Part shown: positions 1 to 7,107 of the stretch, piece after piece
Layout of the letters: every line of letters begins with the position of its first letter
Numbering within the stretch: the first letter of the stretch is position 1
Source of the DNA: Rhodocyclaceae bacterium
GTDB lineage: Bacteria > Pseudomonadota > Gammaproteobacteria > Burkholderiales > Rhodocyclaceae
NCBI GenBank assembly: GCA_013821865.1
Contig: PNJM01000095.1
Location: 1-8,670, forward strand
DNA length: 8,670 nt
Direction of reading: 5' to 3'
Notes under the pieces: model-generated
What the model saw: only the letters and a program-made list of their open reading frames with translations
Databases searched by the model: none
Told to the model about the DNA's origin: nothing
Program-made: the position numbers and the translations under genes

Positions 1-880
1 CAAAGGCGAAACTCGCTGCGGCGCTGCGCATCCGCGACTTCGCCAGCCGCGAACTGGCGCTACCCGACAACGGCAGCTTTCGCAAATACGCCGATCTCGG
101 CCGCCGCTATGTCGTCTGGAACGTCTACGCCGCCGGGGAGTTTTCCATGCGCCCGAAGGACTGGTGCTTCCCCGTGGCGGGCTGCGTGAGCTATCGCGGC
201 TACTTCGCCAAGGCCGATGCGGATGCCTATGCGGCCGATCTGCGCGGCGAGGGGCTCGAGGTCTACGTCGGCGGCGTGCCGGCCTACTCCACCCTGGGCT
301 GGTTCAACGACCCCCTGCTCAATACCTACATCCACTATCCGGTGATCGGGCTGGCGCGTGTCGTCTTCCACGAACTGGCCCACCAGGTTCTTTACGTGCG
401 CGACGACACGGAGTTCAACGAGTCCTTCGCCGTCGCCGTGGAACAGGAAGGCCTGCGCCGCTGGCTGGCGCAAGAGAACGACCCCGCCCAGCACGCCCTC
501 TACCAGCGCGCGCAGCGCATGCGCGCCGATTTCCAGGGCTTGGTGCTGAACACGCGCCAGCGTCTCGAAGCGCTCTATGCATCATCGCTGGCGCCGGACG
601 AGAAGCGCCGCGAGAAGGCACTCATTTTCGCCCGGCTGCGGCGTGACTACGAGGCGCTGAAGGTCGGGCCGTGGCAGGGCTTCGCCGGCTACGACCGCTG
701 GTTCGGACAAGAGATCAACAATGCAACGCTCGTCTCGGTCGGCCTCTACCATCAGCTCGTGCCGGCCTTCGAGGCCCTGCTCGCCCGCAACAGCCGCGAC
801 CTGCCGCGCTTCTACGCCGAAGTGAAGCGGCTCGCCGCCCTGCCGAAGGAGGCACGGCGCGAACACCTCGCCGGGAAATA

Positions 881-881
<1 letters not shown>
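1..881 (+). CDS. Putative zinc aminopeptidase (PF10023/COG4324 type), 3' part
   Basis: The 5' end lies outside the window. The reading frame is open from base 3 and gives 292 residues to the TAA at 879-881. It carries a zinc-peptidase motif HELAH (codons 369-383) followed 13 residues later by the Glu of NESFA (codon 420), a plausible third ligand. Upstream blocks that I recognise from the proteobacterial 'putative aminopeptidase' family are [40 protein letters not shown] and [13 protein letters not shown]. Members are usually about 340-370 residues with an N-terminal lipoprotein or export signal, so roughly the first 60-80 residues are missing. Aminopeptidase activity is the family label; the substrate is unknown. 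The stop overlaps the recQ start by one base (TAATG), so the two are probably cotranscribed and translationally coupled. A start at 147 would cut off conserved sequence and is wrong. Confidence 0.9.
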
Positions 882-2680
<1,799 letters not shown>

Positions 2681-2683
<3 letters not shown>

Positions 2684-2703
2684 TGCAGACGGGCCATGCA
2701 TCA
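2681..2703 (+). other. Hairpin across the recQ stop codon
   Basis: The arms TGATGCA (2681-2687) and TGCATCA (2697-2703) are perfect complements with a 9-base loop. The left arm contains the recQ stop codon TGA. No T-run follows, so it is not a classical intrinsic terminator. It could stabilise the 3' end of the mRNA or act with Rho, or it could be chance. Confidence 0.4.
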
Positions 2704-2754
2704 GAGAAAGACCTGATGCCAAGCCGCGCCGGGACAGGAAGTTTTGTTGCTCGT

Positions 2755-2798
2755 CAGATCGTCTTGTAGTCGAAAAACTTTACAGCCTGAACGATCTG
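2755..2798. promoter_or_regulatory. Inverted repeat, candidate activator site for the sigma-54 promoter
   Basis: The arms CAGATCGT (2755-2762) and ACGATCTG (2791-2798) are perfect 8-base complements with centres 36 bases apart. They lie about 75-120 bases upstream of the predicted transcription start near 2873, the usual range for sites bound by enhancer-binding proteins of sigma-54 promoters. The repeat is seen directly; its role and the identity of any activator (PrsR would be the obvious candidate) are inference. Confidence 0.4.
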
Positions 2799-2846
2799 CA
2801 CGCATGCGCACAAACCAATCCTTTGATATCTCGCAGCTTATTTCCC

Positions 2847-2863
2847 TGGTGCAAAATTTGCTT
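2847..2863 (+). promoter_or_regulatory. Sigma-54 (RpoN) -24/-12 promoter of the PEP-CTERM gene
   Basis: The sequence TGGTGCAAAATTTGCTT matches the RpoN consensus TGGCACG-N4-TTGCW. The invariant GG (2848-2849) and GC (2860-2861) have the required 10 bases between them, and the spacer is A/T-rich. The predicted start is near 2873, giving a leader of about 36 bases before the ATG at 2909. No good sigma-70 promoter was seen in the 225-bp gap after recQ. PEP-CTERM genes in exosortase-bearing bacteria are known to be linked to the PrsK/PrsR sensor-regulator pair and RpoN. Confidence 0.7.
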
Positions 2864-2895
2864 GAACGCCCAAGTATCCATTCCCGCGAAATTCA

Positions 2896-2904
2896 AAGGA
2901 GGTG
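2896..2904 (+). promoter_or_regulatory. Strong Shine-Dalgarno fixing the PEP-CTERM start
   Basis: AAGGAGGTG lies 4 bases before the ATG at 2909 and is a near-complete anti-16S match. It supports 2909 over the in-frame upstream starts, which would prepend 55 residues before the signal peptide. Confidence 0.8.
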
Positions 2905-2908
2905 TGAC

Positions 2909-3925
2909 ATGAACCTGGAAAATATGGTTCGGATGGCCGCCGTGGCGTTCGCGCTGCATGCGCCATTGGTGCATGCATTAACGATCGATCCGTATTACGC
3001 GGGTTCGTACACCGTAAACAGCATAGGCTCGGTGCCAAGTCTCCCTCCCCTCTATGGCGGGCTCACCTTCCTCGATAGCGATACGCTTCTCATCGGCGGA
3101 AGCGCCAACAACAGTGCCGGTCGGCTCTACATGATCGACGTCGTACGCGGCGCCGGCAACCACATTACCGGCTTTTCCGGCAGCGCGTCCCAGTTCGGGG
3201 GCGCTGGATCAGGCATCGGGGATTACAACGATGGCGGTGTCGTGTTTGGTCCCGGCGGCGTACTGTTCCTGGCGCGATGGAACATCAACCAGATCGGCCA
3301 AGTAAAGCCGGGGACCACAGCGGACGAAGACAAGATCACGGCCGGCCCGGCAGGTGCTTCCTCCTCGGTAAGCGCGCTGAATTTCGTTCCGGCCGGATTT
3401 GGCGGCGCCGGAAGCATGAAGGTGGTTAGCTGGTCCGCCGGGCAGTGGTACGACGCTGCGTACAGCGCGGACGGCAGCGGCACGTTCAATATCGGCCCGT
3501 TTGTCCAGGTAGATGTGGATCCGCTTGCCCCCGGCATGCAGAACGTTCCGGGAGGGCCGGAAGGCTTCGTGTACATCGCCGCGGGAAATGCGCTCTTCAC
3601 GGCGAACAGCATGCTCATCGCGGAATACAGCGCCGGATTGGTAGGAGCGTATGAGGTCGATGCCAGCGGCAATCCGCTGGTCAACACGCGACGCACCTTC
3701 GTCAGTGGTCTTACTGGCGCAGAAGGCGCCGCGATCGATCCTATCACCGGTGATTTTCTCTTCTCGACTTTTGGCGGAGGCAACCAGATCGCCGTCGTTC
3801 AAGGCTTTCTCCCCCCCGACCAACATCAAGCGCCCGAACCGGGAACCATTGTTCTGGCATGCATGGCGCTTTTGAGCCTGGTACTCGTTAGAGGAGCCGG
3901 TCAGCCTAAACAGCGCTCTGCCTGA
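2909..3925 (+). CDS. PEP-CTERM sorted exported protein, propeller-like, unknown function
   Basis: This is a 338-residue protein. Residues 1-23 form a Sec signal peptide (basic R8, hydrophobic stretch, likely cut after VHA). The C-terminus is a PEP-CTERM signal: PEP at 309-311, a hydrophobic segment 313-327, then R328 and a basic tail with K334 and R336. Exosortase is expected to cut at PEP and release or anchor the protein at the surface or in the exopolysaccharide matrix. The mature body is rich in Gly, Ala, Ser and Asn, has no cysteine (the only one, C318, is in the membrane segment), and contains strand-turn repeats such as GPEGFVYIAAGN and DPITGDFLFSTFGGG that resemble NHL or beta-propeller blades; the fold is a guess. 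Codons such as TTA, ATA and AGA, rare in its neighbours, and lower GC suggest separate acquisition. No exosortase or polysaccharide gene is in the window. Confidence 0.88.
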   Translation: MNLENMVRMAAVAFALHAPLVHALTIDPYYAGSYTVNSIGSVPSLPPLYGGLTFLDSDTLLIGGSANNSAGRLYMIDVVRGAGNHITGFSGSASQFGGAGSGIGDYNDGGVVFGPGGVLFLARWNINQIGQVKPGTTADEDKITAGPAGASSSVSALNFVPAGFGGAGSMKVVSWSAGQWYDAAYSADGSGTFNIGPFVQVDVDPLAPGMQNVPGGPEGFVYIAAGNALFTANSMLIAEYSAGLVGAYEVDASGNPLVNTRRTFVSGLTGAEGAAIDPITGDFLFSTFGGGNQIAVVQGFLPPDQHQAPEPGTIVLACMALLSLVLVRGAGQPKQRSA

Positions 3926-3932
3926 CTGTGCC

Positions 3933-3948
3933 GGCGAGTACCCTCGCC
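3933..3948 (+). terminator. Short GC hairpin after the PEP-CTERM gene, weak terminator candidate
   Basis: The arms GGCGAG (3933-3938) and CTCGCC (3943-3948) pair perfectly around the loop TACC, 7 bases after the stop codon. Only TTTG follows, so termination would be weak. It abuts the larger hairpin at 3948-3991. Confidence 0.4.
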
Positions 3949-3991
3949 TTTGCCACCGAAGTCGAATTCTTTTTCTGCCTCGGTGGTAAAG
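3948..3991 (+). terminator. Second, longer hairpin after the PEP-CTERM gene
   Basis: A 12-pair stem with one G-U pair is formed by 3948-3959 and 3980-3991, with a core of CCACCGA against TCGGTGG and a 20-base loop containing a T5 run. The downstream bases CCTTTTGG give a short T-run. It may act with the preceding hairpin as a terminator or 3'-end protector. It could instead be a remnant of a repeat element. Confidence 0.4.
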
Positions 3992-4367
3992 CCTTTTGGG
4001 AGCACACAGGCGCGCTCAATGAGACGAATATCGACCTCCGGAAAGCCTGTCGACGCCACTTCCAGGCCATCCACTTGCCATTGAGTGAATTACGCACCAG
4101 CGCGGGGTAATCGGGGACACCCATTAGCCGGCTCGAGTCAAGCAAGCGATTCCATGGCAGCGCCAGCCGCCGATTTTCGATCTTTTCGCTCTCCAGCGGC
4201 AGTGGCCATGACCGTGCCCGTTTCTTCAGATTGATTATTGTGTAAAAATCAGCGACACACTCCTCGCCATTGAACGGCGCCGTCCGCAACGCCGCTGGCG
4301 GTCGCCTGAACTTTCAAACACCGCGGAAGTCGGCAACAATGATCACCGCACTGACTGGAGATATTCG

Positions 4368-4892
4368 ATGAAACCCCGCCTTCACCCATACCTGCGCGCG
4401 CTTGCCGTGATCCTGGCCGCAGCCGTGATGCCTCTCGGCGCCTCCCGCGCCGATCAGCCGATCCATGACCAGGCGCGCATGGGCACGGGCGAAGAGGTCG
4501 CGAAGACCCTCAAGGCCAACCCCGCCCTGCGCAATATGCGCGCCGGTCTCGGCATGATGCCGATCCACTTGGCCGCCACCAACCCCGACACCGGGGCACT
4601 GAAGGTCCTGATTGCGGCCGGCGCCGATGTCAACGCGAAAGACGACGAAGGCACGACGCCCCTGCACATGGCGGCCTACTCGAACCGGATCGAGAACGCC
4701 AAGCTGCTGCTGGAAGCAGGGGCGGACGTGGACGCCAAGACGGCGGCGGGGCGCACGCCGCTCAGCATGGCGCGGAAGGCCAAATCCGACGAGCTGGCGG
4801 GGTTGATCTCGCTGTGGATCCTCAAGGGCTGCAAGCCCGGCTCCAAATGCGAGCAGGCATCGACCCACGACCTCAAGAGACTGGTCGACTGA
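4368..4892 (+). CDS. Exported ankyrin-repeat protein
   Basis: This is a 174-residue protein. Residues 1-28 are a Sec signal peptide (K2, R4 and R10, hydrophobic 11-24, likely cut after SRA), so it should be periplasmic. Ankyrin repeats follow: about 62-94 (PIHLAAT...LIAAGADVNAKD), 95-127 (GTTPLHMAAYSNRIENAKLL...AGADVDAK) and a partial third from 128 (GRTPLSMARKAKSDELAGLI). The tail has a paired cysteine motif CKPGSKC (155-161), which may form a disulfide. Ankyrin repeats bind protein partners; no catalytic function is implied. TGGAG at 4356-4360, 7 bases before the ATG, supports this start. The next gene follows after 54 bases on the same strand, so the flavoprotein is its likely operon partner and possibly its binding partner (inference). 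Small periplasmic ankyrin proteins such as catalase-associated AnkB offer a precedent for serving a redox enzyme. Confidence 0.9.
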   Translation: MKPRLHPYLRALAVILAAAVMPLGASRADQPIHDQARMGTGEEVAKTLKANPALRNMRAGLGMMPIHLAATNPDTGALKVLIAAGADVNAKDDEGTTPLHMAAYSNRIENAKLLLEAGADVDAKTAAGRTPLSMARKAKSDELAGLISLWILKGCKPGSKCEQASTHDLKRLVD

Positions 4893-4952
4893 TCCCATGG
4901 GCCATGGCGTCTGCCCGACATTGACCGGACGACGAAAAACCAGGGCATGCCG

Positions 4953-6260
4953 ATGAACCGCCGCGGTTTTCTCGGCGCCGCCGCTGCCCTGGGCGCTTCC
5001 CTGTCCGTCCGCGCCGCGCCCCTCGTCGGGCACCCGATCCCGGACCTTCTGCCGCCTTCCAGGAGCCGGCGCGTGGTCATCGTCGGCGGCGGCTGGGGCG
5101 GGCTGACCGCAGCACGCCATCTGCGCGACCTGGCGCCCGAACTGGATGTCGTCCTGCTGGAAAAGAACCCGGAGTTCTGGTCCTGTCCCTTGAGCAACAA
5201 GTGGCTGGCGAACCTGGTGGAGACCCGCGTCCTCGTCCATGACTACGCCGCCGCGGCCAGGGCCTACGGCTACACCTTCATCCAGGCCGAAGCCTCCGAC
5301 ATCGACCGCGACAAGCGCCGCGTCATCACCGCGCGGGGCGCGATCGATTACGACTGGCTGGTCCTCGCCGTCGGCATCCGCTACGACTTCGAGGCGTGGT
5401 ACGGCGACGACCGCCGCGCCATCGACCACACCCTGGCGAACTACCCCTGCGCCTTCATCCCGGGCGGCGAGCCTTTCGCGCTCAAGAAGAAGCTCGACGG
5501 CTTCAAGGGCGGCGACCTCGTCATGACCCTGCCGCCGATGCCTTACCGCTGTCCGCCGGCGCCCTACGAGCGGGCGCTGATGATCGGCCGGCTGTTCCAG
5601 TCGCGCAGGATCAAGGGCAGGCTCATTCTCATTGACCCGAACCCCACCATTCCTGGCTTCGGCCGGACCTTCGCCGAACAGTACAAGGACCGGATCGTCC
5701 ATGTGTCCCAGGCCAGGGTGAAATCCGTCGACCCCTTCAACAAGACCATTTCCACCGATTTCGACGACCTGCGCTTCGACGACGCCATTCTCATGGCGCC
5801 GCAGCAGGCCGGCGACCTGGTGTGGAAAACCGGGCTCATCGCCCGGGACGCGGCAGGCAAGCCCACCGGCTGGGCCGACCAGCACCCGGTGCATCTGCAT
5901 GCGAGGGAAGACGAGCGGGTGTTCCTGATCGGCGACCTCATGGGCGCAGTGTCGCCGCTCTTCGGCCAATACCCGAAGAGCGGCCACATGGCCAACCGCC
6001 TCGGCCGCATCGCCGCCCGCGAGATCGCCGCCCGCGCCAGGGGCATTGCGCCGGAAAAGCTGATGCCCGAGAGCGTCTGCTACGTATTCACCAAGGCGGA
6101 TCCGATGGAAGTGACCCGCATCGATTCGCAGTACAGAATCCGCGGCGACGGCCTCATCGTGCAGACCGTCAAGCAGTCCTACGACCCGAACCCGATGGAC
6201 GAGGATCTCCGGTGGGCCAGATCGATGTACGGGGAATTCCTGGCGCTGAAGGAACAGTGA
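4953..6260 (+). CDS. FccB-like exported FAD oxidoreductase (sulfide dehydrogenase family)
   Basis: This is a 435-residue protein. The N-terminus NRRGFLG followed by an Ala-rich stretch is a twin-arginine signal, so it is exported folded with its flavin. The FAD-binding motif is VVIVGGGWGGLTAARHL (41-57), ending in E70 of VVLLEKN. A second flavin motif is LVLAVG (136-141) and the third is LIGDLMG (325-331). YRCPPAPYERA (C200) matches the strongly conserved FRCPPGPYER block of flavocytochrome c sulfide dehydrogenase (FccB), and PPQQAG and PKSGHMANR also match. The C-terminal part with SVCYVF (C376) resembles the FCSD flavin-binding domain. At the place where FccB has GWCPV, this protein reads GWADQHPV (A308), so one redox cysteine appears lost. 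C78 and C166 remain. No cytochrome subunit is in the window, so sulfide oxidation is unproven. AGGG at 4942-4945 is 7 bases before the ATG at 4953 but only 1 from the ATG at 4947, so 4953 is preferred. Confidence 0.9.
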   Translation: MNRRGFLGAAAALGASLSVRAAPLVGHPIPDLLPPSRSRRVVIVGGGWGGLTAARHLRDLAPELDVVLLEKNPEFWSCPLSNKWLANLVETRVLVHDYAAAARAYGYTFIQAEASDIDRDKRRVITARGAIDYDWLVLAVGIRYDFEAWYGDDRRAIDHTLANYPCAFIPGGEPFALKKKLDGFKGGDLVMTLPPMPYRCPPAPYERALMIGRLFQSRRIKGRLILIDPNPTIPGFGRTFAEQYKDRIVHVSQARVKSVDPFNKTISTDFDDLRFDDAILMAPQQAGDLVWKTGLIARDAAGKPTGWADQHPVHLHAREDERVFLIGDLMGAVSPLFGQYPKSGHMANRLGRIAAREIAARARGIAPEKLMPESVCYVFTKADPMEVTRIDSQYRIRGDGLIVQTVKQSYDPNPMDEDLRWARSMYGEFLALKEQ

Positions 6261-6262
6261 AG

Positions 6263-6772
6263 TCAGTGCCGCGCGTAGATGCTGGTCTTGCCGTCCCGCC
6301 CCACCAGCAGCGTGTCGTACATTTCGCGCCGCGCCGGGCGCTCCGCCGTGCCGGACTCCAGGATCGCGCAGCCGCTCCCGCAGGAGATGTCCGACCCCGT
6401 TGACTCCCGCCCCGGCGCACCCATCGGCAAGCCCGGTACGGCAAGACCGCGGGCCTTCGGCTTTTCCTTGAGCAGCAGCTTGATGTCCTCGGCCGGGACA
6501 TGCCCCTCGATGAAGTAACCGCCGACCGTCGCGGTAGGCACCGACTCCACCTCCCTGGGCACCTTGAGCCGGCGCTTGAGGGCCGCCATGTCGGCCGTTT
6601 CCTTGAGGGCCACGGTGAAGCCGTTCTTCCTGAGATGATCCGCCCAGTCGATGCAGGCCAGGCACACTGCGGGCGCATAAAGACTGACCGGGGGCAGCGC
6701 CTCGTTCCCGGCAGCCTGCACCCCGTGCAACGAAGCCGCCAGCCCGGCGGCGAAAACGATCTGTTTCAGCAT
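6263..6772 (-). CDS. Exported DUF411-family protein with altered cysteines
   Basis: This is a 169-residue protein. Residues 1-20 are a signal peptide (K3, hydrophobic core, cut after VQA), so it is periplasmic. The body matches DUF411 (PF04214): WADHLRKNGFTV (43-54), ATVGGYFIEGHVPAEDIKLLL (81-101), RGLAVPGLPMGAPG (108-121) and the end YDTLLVGRDGKTSIYARH (152-169). DUF411 proteins are often near copper or metal resistance genes, with a Cys-rich CGCC motif and an SCHT motif. Here these read CLAC (C37, C40) and SVPT (77-80), so a Cys in the first and the Cys-His pair in the second are missing. An extra stretch of about 20 residues (122-145) adds CGSGC (C131, C135). A CxxC thiol pair is kept, so a thiol-redox or metal role is possible. 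GGGTGA lies a few bases before the ATG. It converges on the flavoprotein gene with 2 bases between stops. Confidence 0.88.
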   Translation of the reverse strand: MLKQIVFAAGLAASLHGVQAAGNEALPPVSLYAPAVCLACIDWADHLRKNGFTVALKETADMAALKRRLKVPREVESVPTATVGGYFIEGHVPAEDIKLLLKEKPKARGLAVPGLPMGAPGRESTGSDISCGSGCAILESGTAERPARREMYDTLLVGRDGKTSIYARH

Positions 6773-6821
6773 TCCCGGTCACCCATGAAGATAACGTAAC
6801 GCTCAATTGTCTGGCGCAATC

Positions 6822-6852
6822 ATTTTAAACCTGTATAATGCCGCTTGTGCAA
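6822..6852 (-). promoter_or_regulatory. Candidate divergent promoter for the DUF411 gene
   Basis: Read on the minus strand, TTGCAC (6852-6847) is followed 17 bases later by TTTAAA (6829-6824), overlapping a TAAAAT (6827-6822). It overlaps the TATAAT box of the helicase gene on the other strand. The -35 match is only partial, so this is tentative. Confidence 0.3.
6834..6839 (+). promoter_or_regulatory. Perfect -10 box TATAAT for the DEAD-box helicase
   Basis: TATAAT is a perfect sigma-70 -10 element. No good -35 is placed 16-18 bases upstream (CTGGCG at 6811-6816, 17-base spacing), and TTGTCT at 6807-6812 is too far (21 bases). The predicted start is near 6846, leaving a leader of about 260 bases before the ATG at 7108. 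Confidence 0.6.
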
Positions 6853-7107
6853 TGCAGCATCCGGTGTTTTAGTTTACGGCATAACCTGAAGGTTGGCCTC
6901 CACTGAAACCCGTGGGGTTTTCTCTAGCCCGCAAGCAGTTCTCCGCGGGCTCATGTTCCCAAAGACTGTATTCCACACACAGTCTCCGTCCCTGACCTCT
7001 CCCCGGGCCTTTCTTTTCGAACGGCGCTGGCAGTTTTTTGGTTGGCGCCGGCGATACCGCGACCGCAATGAATGCGGCGTTAATCCCTCTTTGAAAGGAA
7101 AGAGTTC
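6846..7107 (+). promoter_or_regulatory. Long structured 5' leader of the RhlE-type helicase
   Basis: This 260-base stretch has no open reading frame of note but a string of hairpins. They are: AAACCC/GGGTTT (6906-6911, 6915-6920, followed by TCTCT); AGCCCGC/GCGGGCT (6926-6932, 6945-6951); AGACTGT/ACAGTCT (6963-6969, 6979-6985); CGGCGC/GCGCCG extended by G-U pairs (7022-7031, 7041-7050) around a T6 loop; CCGCA/TGCGG (7063-7067, 7073-7077); and CTCTTT/AAAGAG (7087-7092, 7099-7104), which overlaps the Shine-Dalgarno. Long leaders are known for cold-inducible DEAD-box helicase genes such as csdA, where RNA structure and the helicase itself influence expression. Regulation here is inferred from structure only. 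Confidence 0.5.
7095..7104 (+). promoter_or_regulatory. Shine-Dalgarno of the helicase, partly within a hairpin
   Basis: The purine run AAGGAAAGAG ends 3 bases before the ATG at 7108 and fixes that start. The upstream CTCTTT (7087-7092) can pair with its AAAGAG half, leaving GAAAGG in the loop, so ribosome access could depend on folding. Confidence 0.55.

Larger units (their letters stand above)
3901..4289 (-). pseudogene. Possible decayed reading frame in the spacer, unrecognised
   Basis: Two open stretches lie end to end on the minus strand in different frames. The upstream one opens with a TTG at 4289 and reads through VADFYTIINLKK, NRRLALPWNRLL and LMGVPDYPALV. From about 4090 the residues in a second frame look more protein-like (QWQVDGLEVASTGFPEVDIR, then LIERACVLPKGFTTEAEKEF) and stop at 3901-3903. 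A shift near 4090-4100 would join them. I recognise no family, there is no Shine-Dalgarno at the TTG, and the 3' end runs into the PEP-CTERM gene, so this may equally be noncoding DNA. Confidence 0.2.
3926..4367. other. 442-bp spacer without a convincing gene
   Basis: It holds the two hairpins after the PEP-CTERM gene, the possible decayed minus-strand frame, and a phrase near 4105-4126 (GGGGTAATCGGGGACACCCA) that resembles sequence often seen next to REP-associated tyrosine transposase (RAYT) genes; that likeness is from memory and no transposase is present. A TAAAAA at 4243-4248, with only a poor -35 (TTTCTT, 4221-4226), is the best guess at a promoter for the ankyrin gene. A 10-base palindrome ACGGCGCCGT lies at 4274-4283. 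Confidence 0.5.

Noticed and set aside
671..880. N-terminal extension of recQ by 70 residues
   Set aside because: The extension is out-of-frame peptidase sequence; RecQ homology begins at the ATG at 881.
4203..4218. A second sigma-54-like site (TGGCCATGACCGTGCC) upstream of the ankyrin gene
   Set aside because: GG and GC have the right spacing but the spacer is GC-rich and the -12 element lacks the T-run. Chance matches of this quality are expected in such DNA.
4274..4283. Palindrome ACGGCGCCGT as a regulator site before the ankyrin gene
   Set aside because: A single GC-rich 10-base palindrome in GC-rich DNA is weak evidence and no matching second copy was found nearby.
4893..4906. Palindromes CCCATGGG and GCCATGGC between the ankyrin and flavoprotein genes as an operator
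   Set aside because: They are short, overlapping and lie inside a probable operon with no promoter next to them. There is no support beyond chance.
4314..6806. An 830-codon open frame on the minus strand across the ankyrin, flavoprotein and DUF411 genes
   Set aside because: It is a GC-rich shadow frame. Its translation is a low-information Gly/Arg/Ala/His mixture with no domain, while the genes it overlaps have clear motifs and signals.
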